Shown: positions 1 to 5,668 of the stretch, piece after piece
Layout: each line of letters opens with the position of its first letter
Position numbering within the stretch: the first letter of the stretch is position 1
Origin: Bryobacterales bacterium
Lineage (GTDB): Bacteria > Acidobacteriota > Terriglobia > Bryobacterales > Bryobacteraceae
Direction: 5' to 3'
Assembly: GCA_009697495.1 (NCBI GenBank)
Contig: SHUN01000224.1
Coordinates: 1 to 5,801 of the forward strand
Length of the DNA stretch: 5,801 bases
Notes under the pieces: generated by a model
The model's database searches: none
Told to the model about the DNA's origin: nothing
What the model saw: only the letters and a program-made list of their open reading frames with translations
Position numbers and translations under genes: made by a program

Positions 1-295
1 CATGTATGTGCGCCCAGCTTCTCGCACGGAGGGAATGCTCCGGCGTCGTCACGTGCAGCCCCGCTGGCGAGACCATCAGCCAATGCAGTCCCACAAATTC
101 CAGGCCCTCTTCGGCCATAATCGCCTTGCATTCCCGGCGTTGCCCCGGCGTCAAAGTGCAGGGATCCTCGGCCAGCGTAAAAGGCGCGATTTCGATACCC
201 GTGTACCCCGCGCGGCGGATGGACTGGCAGGCTTCCCGAAAGTCCCAGCCCTTATACACTTCATTGCAGATGGCGTGACGGAATTGGAAGGACAT
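1..295 (-). CDS. Sugar phosphate isomerase/epimerase family protein (xylose isomerase-like TIM barrel), N-terminal part
   Basis: This is the first 98 codons of a gene that continues past the left edge. The ATG at 293-295 is the likely start because an in-frame TAA lies two codons upstream (299-301); no clear Shine-Dalgarno is visible. The reading begins MSFQFRHAICNEVYKGWDF. It then shows a helix (about residues 18-29, FREACQSIRRAG), the strand GYTGIEIAPFT (30-40), a second helix (about 50-64), and the strand EFVGLHWL (66-73). This is the first two beta-alpha units of the AP endonuclease 2/xylose isomerase-like barrel (PF01261), in which GIEI is a typical first-strand signature. The metal-binding residues lie further C-terminal and are not in the window. 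Members isomerise or epimerise sugars, keto-sugars or inositol derivatives in the cytoplasm, and often sit beside GMC/Tat-partner dehydrogenases. The exact substrate cannot be read from this piece. It lies 117 bp downstream of the MDR dehydrogenase and may be in the same operon or start its own transcript. Confidence 0.82.
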   Translation of the reverse strand, partial: MSFQFRHAICNEVYKGWDFREACQSIRRAGYTGIEIAPFTLAEDPCTLTPGQRRECKAIMAEEGLEFVGLHWLMVSPAGLHVTTPEHSLRARSWAHIH

Positions 296-328
296 GAATT
301 ACCAGTGTACGAGTTCTTGGCCAATGTG

Positions 329-350
329 GGACAGGCATCCTGCCTTGTCC
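329..350. repeat. Imperfect palindrome/hairpin in the gap before the isomerase gene
   Basis: On the plus strand GGACA-GGCA, loop TCC, then TGCC-T-TGTCC forms a 9-bp stem with a single bulged base and a 3-nt loop. No run of T follows it in either direction, so it does not look like a normal intrinsic terminator. It lies in the only sizeable internal gap of the gene row and could be an mRNA processing or stability element, or a copy of a dispersed intergenic palindrome. The structure is seen directly; the role is not known. Confidence 0.5.
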
Positions 351-412
351 GCATCCCAGGTTGCCATCCCGCGCGGCTCCCCTCTGGCCGCCTAAAGTGA
401 TCCGTATTGAGC

Positions 413-1429
413 CTAATCGGAAATACGATGGACGGCCTTTATCACTCCGGGACGCGGAGTGAATATCGTTTCAGCGGCTTGCGAGAGCGGCAGGCGATGC
501 AGCAGCCCTGCCAGCCACTCCCGGTCGTATGACCGCAGCCGCCGTACCGCCATCCCAAAGTGCTCTCGCGAGGCGTTCACGCTGCCCGCAATAATGTGAT
601 TGCCAATAATCATGTCGAGGCTCGGAAGTCGCACTTCGGCAGGCCGCGCGCCCAAGAGAATTAAGACGCCCAGCCGCCTCATCACCCCCATCGCCGCCAT
701 CGCCAATTCCGCGCTCCCGCAAGCCTCAATCACCACATCCGCGCGAACCCCGTCCAAACTACGGGCGTATCGCGCCCCGTGCCGCTTCAGCAACAATGCG
801 CGCGTCGAATCCTCCGCCTCCCGCGATACAACCGTTACCTCGAAACCGTTTCGCAACGCGCACCACGCCGCAAGGATTCCGATCGGCCCGGCACCCAACA
901 CCAGCACGCTTCGCGGTTCCCCCGGATGTAATCGCAGCGCCAGTTCCCAGGCTTTTTCGATCACGCTCGCCGGCTCAACCAAAACCGCGAAATCGGCCAA
1001 TTCCGACGGGATCGCGATCAAGTCGTCGGCCTGGTCCACCGCCAGTTCGCACAGATACCCATGCAACCCGAGAATGCCCCGCTCCACATATTCGCCCGTC
1101 AGACAATTGTCCCGCCGCCCGCGCCGGCACATCGCGCACAGCGGCCCGCAATTTCGACGCACCATCGGCACTACCAGTTGTCCGGTTTCGAGCCCCGTGA
1201 CCCCCGGTCCCAATGCGTCCACGACGCCCACTGCCTCATGCCCCAGTATCAACGCCGATTCTCCGGCCGGCGGGCTGCCACACTCGAACTCCGCAACGCC
1301 CCGATCGGTCCCGCAAACTCCGCATTCCAGCAATCGGATCCGCACATCTCCGTCTCCCGGCCCAGCCGGCTCCGGATGATCGGCCAATTCCAACCGGCGC
1401 GTATCGAAATCCAGCCGCAGCGCCCGCAT
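413..1429 (-). CDS. Zinc-dependent MDR dehydrogenase, glucose/galactose 1-dehydrogenase-like
   Basis: A 338-aa cytoplasmic medium-chain dehydrogenase, full length for the family. The N-terminal GroES-like domain has the catalytic-zinc motif CGVCGTD (Cys39 with Asp42), followed by GHE at 63-65 (His64, Glu65) and VEP at 151-153 (Glu152). A structural-zinc lobe holds Cys94, Cys98, Cys101 and Cys109. The stretch TGEYVERGILGLHG (111-124) is typical of archaeal and bacterial glucose dehydrogenases. The Rossmann motif GAGPIG is at 179-184, and GSVNASREHF (282-291) is also characteristic of the glucose dehydrogenase C-terminal type (PF16912). Members oxidise an aldose to its lactone with NAD(P)+; cofactor preference and sugar are not settled here. 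I chose the ATG at 1427-1429, 2 bp after the upstream stop, because family members begin at MRAL-like sequence. The frame stays open to a GTG at 1505-1507, but that would add 26 untypical residues overlapping the neighbour. No strong Shine-Dalgarno is visible, so translation is probably coupled to the upstream gene. Confidence 0.88.
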   Translation of the reverse strand: MRALRLDFDTRRLELADHPEPAGPGDGDVRIRLLECGVCGTDRGVAEFECGSPPAGESALILGHEAVGVVDALGPGVTGLETGQLVVPMVRRNCGPLCAMCRRGRRDNCLTGEYVERGILGLHGYLCELAVDQADDLIAIPSELADFAVLVEPASVIEKAWELALRLHPGEPRSVLVLGAGPIGILAAWCALRNGFEVTVVSREAEDSTRALLLKRHGARYARSLDGVRADVVIEACGSAELAMAAMGVMRRLGVLILLGARPAEVRLPSLDMIIGNHIIAGSVNASREHFGMAVRRLRSYDREWLAGLLHRLPLSQAAETIFTPRPGVIKAVHRISD

Positions 1430-1431
1430 GG

Positions 1432-2838
1432 TTACGGCCGCCGGGCGACAGCGAACAACGTCAGGCCCGGCCATGGCAGCAGCGGATCGATCCGTCGCCA
1501 AATCCACACCGTTTTGTCGAACAGTTTAAGCGTGAAACGGTTTAGCTGCTTACTCCCAAATAGCTTGCCGCTCACCACCCAAGCCAGATACGCCATCGAA
1601 TTAAAACTGCTGATCGAGGAGACTTCCAGCCCGGCATCGGTAATCAGCCGGCCGAGTTCTCCGCTATCGAACCGCCGCTTATGACCCAGCGTCCGGTCCA
1701 AGTTACAATACAGTCCCTGCGAGTTGGGAACGATCACCACCAGCTTTCCGCCCGGCCCGAGCTTCAAGGCCAGATTCTGAATGACTTTGCCCGGATCGCT
1801 CGCAAATTCCAGAACTCCCGCCGCGATGGCTGTATCCAGCGGCTCCCGCAACTCCTCGCAGCCGGCGGTGTCCTCCAGATCGAGGTTCACCACCCGCACA
1901 TTCGGCGTTCGCAGGAACCGGTTTCGTAACGTGTGCAGATAGAGCGGATCTTTCTCCACGGCCACATATAACTGCCGTTTCCTCATCAACTGGCTCGCTA
2001 GATTGCCGATGCCAGCCCCGGCTTCCAACACCCGGTCTCCCAAATGGGGCCGCAACATCCGCGTCAGCCAGTTCACATACTGCGGCGTCCCGGTGATGTT
2101 ATGCAGATGGCCGCGGCCATAAGGTTCCACGTAGAGATCGTCGATCAACCAAAAATAAAGGATCGCGCCCAGCGCCTTCACGCCATCCTTCCAACCGATC
2201 TTCTTGCCTTCCTCAAACGTCCGTCCGTGATAGCTGATCGGCACCTCGTAGATGCGCAGCTTTCGCTTGGACGCCTTCATCGTGATTTCCGGCTCAAAGC
2301 CGAATCGGTTCGAGCGAATCGGGATGCTCTTCAACAGATCCGTCCGGAAGACTTTGTAACAGGTCTCCATATCGGTTAGGTTCAAGTTACTAAACATGTT
2401 TGACAGCGTGGTCAAAGTCTTGTTCATCAATGAATGCCAGTACGGAAGCACGCGGCTCTGTTCGGCGGCGAGATAGCGGGAGCCAAAAACCGCGTCGGCA
2501 TGACCGTCCAGCAGCGGCCGCAGCAGTCGCGAATATTCATTCGGATCGTACTCCAAATCCGCGTCCTGCACCAGGCAGAAATCGCCTGTCGCGTGCTGGA
2601 TCGCCGTCCGGATCGCCGCGCCCTTCCCTTCATTAACCGGTTTGCAAATCAACCGGATTTCCGGATGAGCCGCCACAATTCGCTCGAGAATCGCGGTGGT
2701 GCCGTCGGTGGAACAGTCGTCAACCAGGATAATCTCCCGCCCGACGCCATCCGGAAGCGGTGCCGCCAATACCTTAGCCAAACTGGTCTCTACCACTGCC
2801 CGCTCGTTGTAGACCGGGACAAGAATCGATAATCGCAT
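1432..2838 (-). CDS. Bifunctional family 2 glycosyltransferase / class I SAM-dependent methyltransferase
   Basis: A 468-aa two-domain protein. Residues 1 to about 235 are a GT-A glycosyltransferase of family 2 (PF00535), of the dolichyl-phosphate mannosyltransferase-like type. It shows LVPVYNE (6-12), VDDCSTDGT (39-47), NEGKGAAIR (69-77), the metal-binding DAD (92-94) within QDADLEYDP, and the acceptor-side stretch DMETCYKVF (156-164). Residues from about 250 are a class I methyltransferase: SAM motif I VLEAGAGIGNL (270-280), an acidic residue after strand 2 in VEKD (294-297), and GHKRRF (385-390), common in C- or O-methyltransferases acting on small molecules and sugars. The GT half probably uses a nucleotide sugar to glycosylate a lipid or surface-glycan acceptor, and the methyltransferase half would modify the product or a partner. 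No membrane spans are evident. The ATG at 2836-2838 is preferred: it has AAGGAG just upstream and puts the LSILVPVYNE strand at the N-terminus. A TTG at 2857-2859 would add seven residues. It follows the Tat-partner gene by 13 bp. Domain assignment is strong; substrates are unknown. Confidence 0.92.
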   Translation of the reverse strand: MRLSILVPVYNERAVVETSLAKVLAAPLPDGVGREIILVDDCSTDGTTAILERIVAAHPEIRLICKPVNEGKGAAIRTAIQHATGDFCLVQDADLEYDPNEYSRLLRPLLDGHADAVFGSRYLAAEQSRVLPYWHSLMNKTLTTLSNMFSNLNLTDMETCYKVFRTDLLKSIPIRSNRFGFEPEITMKASKRKLRIYEVPISYHGRTFEEGKKIGWKDGVKALGAILYFWLIDDLYVEPYGRGHLHNITGTPQYVNWLTRMLRPHLGDRVLEAGAGIGNLASQLMRKRQLYVAVEKDPLYLHTLRNRFLRTPNVRVVNLDLEDTAGCEELREPLDTAIAAGVLEFASDPGKVIQNLALKLGPGGKLVVIVPNSQGLYCNLDRTLGHKRRFDSGELGRLITDAGLEVSSISSFNSMAYLAWVVSGKLFGSKQLNRFTLKLFDKTVWIWRRIDPLLPWPGLTLFAVARRP

Positions 2839-2841
2839 GAA

Positions 2842-2847
2842 CTCCTT
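2842..2847 (-). promoter_or_regulatory. Shine-Dalgarno AAGGAG for the glycosyltransferase-methyltransferase gene
   Basis: AAGGAG lies between the stop of the Tat-partner gene (TAG at 2852-2854) and the ATG at 2836-2838. The spacing to the ATG is only 3 nt, shorter than the usual 5-9, but the purine core is strong. It favours this ATG over the TTG at 2857-2859, which overlaps the upstream stop. Confidence 0.6.
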
Positions 2848-2851
2848 AGGC

Positions 2852-3538
2852 CTACACAATCCGGAACGGACTGCGATTAAAGGCGTAATCGATCGCCTCC
2901 TGCGGAACTTCGTACTTGGACAACATCTGGTTCCCGATGTAATTCACATCCTTCATGCCGATGGGGCTGGTGAAATAGGCATCCACAATCAGTTTCCTGG
3001 CCCAATCAAAGAAACGGACGCCCGGCTCTAGGTCCGTGCCCGGCTTCACCGTATAACCCGAAAATCCTTTGTATTGCGGCGCGCGCGCGAATAAGACCTC
3101 CTCGGCGTTCTGCTCCCGCACCGTGCGCTCGGCCGCCACAATCGCATCCAGCATCGCCGTCTGCTCGGCCGGCGTCGCTGCCACGAACTCTTTCCCCGCC
3201 CGGCGGCGCATCTCGGCGTCGAACCAGGAAAGGCCGCCCGTAAAGATCACCGTCAACTCCGGATTCTGGCTGCACAGAACGTCAATAAACTGCGGCGCGC
3301 CCGCGTCAACAGCGCTCCCCGAACGGGCATCGGCCGGGACCACCAGCTCTGATAACCGCGCTACCGTCGCCCACTCATGCTCATTGAAAACCTTCGGCGT
3401 ATACTTCCCACCCTTGGTATCGGCGGCGGCGGCGCTATGCACATGCTCCGCCTGCTGCGCGTTGAGTTCCATCGCCGATCCGGCGGCCGTTAAGGCAATC
3501 GCAATCTGTCGCAGTGCGTCACGGCGTGTGTTAGACAT
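2852..3538 (-). CDS. Gluconate 2-dehydrogenase subunit 3 family protein with Tat signal
   Basis: A 228-aa protein of the small-subunit family (PF13618) that partners GMC dehydrogenases. Its N-terminus has a twin-arginine pair (TRRDALRQIA, residues 4-13), then a hydrophobic stretch (IAIALTAAG, 12-20) and a likely cleavage region near LNAQQ (25-29). Family hallmarks are visible: LSELVVPADARSG (62-74), AGAPQFID (79-86), and YFTSPIGMKDVNYIGN (188-203). In known gluconate, sorbitol/fructose, glucose and glucoside-3-dehydrogenase complexes, the small subunit carries the export signal and the signal-less GMC subunit is exported with it after folding and FAD loading. The same is inferred here. Its ATG lies inside the 3' end of the GMC gene (8-bp overlap) behind a good GAGGA, so the two should be made in a coupled way. 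No haem-binding CXXCH is present, so a cytochrome subunit would have to be encoded elsewhere. Confidence 0.9.
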   Translation of the reverse strand: MSNTRRDALRQIAIALTAAGSAMELNAQQAEHVHSAAAADTKGGKYTPKVFNEHEWATVARLSELVVPADARSGSAVDAGAPQFIDVLCSQNPELTVIFTGGLSWFDAEMRRRAGKEFVAATPAEQTAMLDAIVAAERTVREQNAEEVLFARAPQYKGFSGYTVKPGTDLEPGVRFFDWARKLIVDAYFTSPIGMKDVNYIGNQMLSKYEVPQEAIDYAFNRSPFRIV

Positions 3539-5249
3539 TGCCTTTCCTCATTTCCTCGGCCAAATGATCCGCCGCGCGCCACGCGAAGGCGTTGATCGTC
3601 AACGTCGGATTCTTGTCCGGGTTGGACACAAAGAACCCGCCATCGACGACATACAAATTCTTCAACTCATGCGCCTGGCAATACTTGTTCAATGCCGAAT
3701 CCCGCCGGTCTTTCCCCATTCGCACCGTGCCTACTTCGTGAATAATTGTGCCCGGCGTCGATATGCCGTCCGACTCCCGCTGCGCCGCGCTCAACCCCGT
3801 CACGCGGCCGCCCGTCGTCGTAATAATGTCGGCAAACGTCTTCTCCATGTGGCGCGCCTGCTTCCATTCATAATCGGTCCATTTGAAGTGGAACTTTAGC
3901 ACCGGGATTCCCCAACGGTCCACCACGCCGCGGTCAATCTCGCAGTAGCTGTGCATGTTCGGAATCATCTCGCCCCGCCCCGCAAATGCGATCGAGCAGC
4001 CATACTCTTTCCGCGCGATGTCTTTGATGCCCTGGCCATACCCGGCCCGCCGCCCCGCGCCCTGGAACGATCCAATTCCGGGCAGCCCATACCCGCCGCC
4101 GATTTCAATGTGATACCCGCGCGGAAAATCCAGCTTGTTGTGTTTATCCCACAGCCACCACGGCATGTACAGGTGCGCCCCGCCCGCCCCGTCGGTGTTG
4201 TAATGCTTCATCCCTTCCAGCGCCGGCACATAGCCGCTCAACCCGAAACCCACCGTGTCCATCAGGAACCGGCCCACCACGCCCGACCCATTCGCCACGC
4301 CGTTGGGGAACTCCGCCGTCTTCGAATTCAGCAGAATCCGCGCCGATTCGCATGCGCTCGCCGCCAGCACCACCGCCCGCGCCCGGATCACCTTCTCCCG
4401 CCGCGTGTTCTTGTCGATATAAACAACCCCGGTCGCTTTCCCGTTCCCGTCCGTCAGCACTTCCCGCACCATCGCGTTGTCGAACACCGTTAACTTCCCC
4501 GACTTCATCGCCGGGAAAATGTCGACCTGCGAACTCGAATAAGCCGACGCCGTCTGGCACCCCCGTCCGCACTGCCCGCAGTAATGGCAAGGTATGCGTC
4601 CCTTCATCGGCTCGGTAACAATCGCCCGCCGATTGGGGATGCAATAAACCCCCATCTTGTCGCAGGCCTTCTGAATAAGTAACTCATGCACCTTCGCCGG
4701 CGGCGGTTTCAGAAACTGCCCGTTCGGCGCGCTCGGCAGGTCATTATGATTGGCGCCGGTCACACCCACAAAGCGTTCCGCTTTGTCATACCACGGCGAC
4801 ATTTCATCGTAAGTCACCGGCCAGTCAAACCCCAGTCCGTCCTTCGAATACGGCTGAAAGTCGTACGGCGAAAAACGGTAAGACATGCGGCCATAATGAT
4901 TGGTTCGCCCGCCTAAAATGCGCGAACGAAACCACCGGAATTCGCTTCCTTCGCCCACCGTGTACGGCTCGCCGTCGAGCTCCCACCCGCCCGATGTCGT
5001 CGAAAAATAACCGAACGGTTTTCCCTTGCCAAAATAGGCCGCGCCGCCGTCTTCCGCCCCCCGGTGAGGCACGTCGTAGGGCATCTGATGTTCTTTGAAC
5101 TCTTTGGCGACATTCAGCATCGGGCCCGCTTCCAACAGGGCGCACTTGATCCCGTGCTCGGTCAACACCCGAACCGTGGTTCCGCCGCCGGCACCGGAGC
5201 CGACCACCACCACGTCAAAAATCTCGGGGCTGCGCTGTACTTGTGGCAT
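3531..5249 (-). CDS. GMC family FAD-dependent oxidoreductase (sugar/polyol dehydrogenase catalytic subunit)
   Basis: A 572-aa flavoprotein, normal length for bacterial GMC dehydrogenases. The N-terminal Rossmann fold shows DVVVVGSGAGGG (12-23) with Glu40 (ALLEAGP) placed to bind the FAD ribose. ILGGRTNHYGRMSYR (111-125) is the second FAD-contacting signature of the subgroup. Residues 221-231 hold four cysteines, CHYCGQCGRGC (C-X2-C-X2-C-X3-C), at the place where FAD-glucose and fructose dehydrogenases carry an iron-sulfur cluster. The C-terminal domain has HEVGTVRMG (504-512, candidate catalytic His504) and VVDGGFF...NPTLTI (534-552), with Asn547 at the second active-site position. There is no signal peptide, so export would depend on the Tat-bearing partner encoded next. 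The likely reaction is oxidation of a sugar, glycoside or polyol hydroxyl, with electrons passed to the respiratory chain. The substrate is not identifiable; gluconate, aldose C1 and glycoside C3 oxidation are all possible. The ATG at 5247-5249 is 18 bp after the small upstream gene and fits the family N-terminus. Confidence 0.93.
   Translation of the reverse strand: MPQVQRSPEIFDVVVVGSGAGGGTTVRVLTEHGIKCALLEAGPMLNVAKEFKEHQMPYDVPHRGAEDGGAAYFGKGKPFGYFSTTSGGWELDGEPYTVGEGSEFRWFRSRILGGRTNHYGRMSYRFSPYDFQPYSKDGLGFDWPVTYDEMSPWYDKAERFVGVTGANHNDLPSAPNGQFLKPPPAKVHELLIQKACDKMGVYCIPNRRAIVTEPMKGRIPCHYCGQCGRGCQTASAYSSSQVDIFPAMKSGKLTVFDNAMVREVLTDGNGKATGVVYIDKNTRREKVIRARAVVLAASACESARILLNSKTAEFPNGVANGSGVVGRFLMDTVGFGLSGYVPALEGMKHYNTDGAGGAHLYMPWWLWDKHNKLDFPRGYHIEIGGGYGLPGIGSFQGAGRRAGYGQGIKDIARKEYGCSIAFAGRGEMIPNMHSYCEIDRGVVDRWGIPVLKFHFKWTDYEWKQARHMEKTFADIITTTGGRVTGLSAAQRESDGISTPGTIIHEVGTVRMGKDRRDSALNKYCQAHELKNLYVVDGGFFVSNPDKNPTLTINAFAWRAADHLAEEMRKGNV
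3545..3549 (-). promoter_or_regulatory. Shine-Dalgarno GAGGA inside the GMC gene for the Tat-partner gene
   Basis: GAGGA sits 6 nt before the ATG at 3536-3538 and within the last codons of the upstream GMC gene, whose TAA is at 3531-3533. This arrangement supports translational coupling and stoichiometric production of the two subunits. Confidence 0.6.
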
Positions 5250-5267
5250 CCCGCCATTCTAACGCCT

Positions 5268-5561
5268 TTAGAACAACGTCGTCTGCCGTTCGTCGGCACC
5301 GTTGGATCCCACTGCCGCGCGCTTCACCAGCGCCGGACCCGCCTCGTTCTTGGCCTTCCGGATCAATTCCACCAATCGCGCATGCGAATCGTGTATTTCC
5401 AGCAATAGCATGCAGCGTTTACAGCCGCCCCGAATGCCGCCCGGCCCGTCATTCGGGTCAAAACCGGGGTGCCTTTCGCAACGCGCCTTGAATCGAACTG
5501 TCCCGAGCTTCACCATGCGTGGATTGACATATATCGTATCATCTTTGTTTTCATGAGCCAA
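5268..5561 (-). CDS. Small Cys/His protein of unknown function (possible zinc knuckle)
   Basis: I do not recognise this family. The reading gives up to 97 aa. Its core is Cys28-X2-His31, a glycine-rich loop (DPNDGPGGIRGG, 35-46), then Cys47-X2-Cys50. That spacing suits one zinc site. A predicted amphipathic helix follows (about 51-71, LLLEIHDSHARLVELIRKAK), and the tail from 72 is low in features. Codon use matches the neighbours, and it ends 18 bp before the GMC gene on the same strand, so it is probably the first gene of the operon. The start is uncertain. A TTG at 5559-5561 has GAGG about 11 nt upstream. The first in-frame ATG is at 5514-5516 (residue 16 here), has no visible Shine-Dalgarno, and still keeps the whole Cys/His core. 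It could be a nucleic-acid-binding or regulatory protein, but nothing in the sequence proves this. Confidence 0.68.
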   Translation of the reverse strand: MAHENKDDTIYVNPRMVKLGTVRFKARCERHPGFDPNDGPGGIRGGCKRCMLLLEIHDSHARLVELIRKAKNEAGPALVKRAAVGSNGADERQTTLF

Positions 5562-5668
5562 CCGAATGCCATCCTCATGCCACCCTCCGCCATCGACGAC
5601 ACCCGGTTGGCCCCATCAAATCCATAACTCTGCGTCCGCGTCGTCACCCCATCGTTCATCCGTTGTCA

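Noticed and set aside
329..350. Intrinsic terminator after the MDR dehydrogenase
   Set aside because: The hairpin is short with a bulge and has no following T-run in the minus-strand direction.
151..354. Minus-strand open frame of 67 codons overlapping the isomerase start
   Set aside because: It is in a different frame from the recognised isomerase and its product resembles no protein family.
2..400. Plus-strand open frame at the left edge
   Set aside because: The minus strand here encodes a recognisable isomerase N-terminus; the plus-strand product has no family features.
600..1379. Long plus-strand open frame opposite the MDR dehydrogenase
   Set aside because: It is rich in Arg, Pro and Ser, typical of the antisense of a GC-rich gene, and the minus strand carries clear zinc and Rossmann motifs.
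1430..1507. Longer MDR dehydrogenase starting at the GTG at 1505-1507
   Set aside because: It adds 26 residues unlike the family N-terminus and would overlap the GT-methyltransferase gene by 76 bp; the ATG 2 bp after the upstream stop fits better.
3069..3899. Long plus-strand open frame across the GMC/Tat-partner junction
   Set aside because: It spans two well-supported minus-strand genes and has no recognisable domain of its own.
5562..5668. Sigma-70-type promoter for the operon, for example GTGACG with a weak TATGGA downstream on the minus strand
   Set aside because: Both boxes match the consensus poorly, so I cannot support a specific promoter even though one is expected near here.
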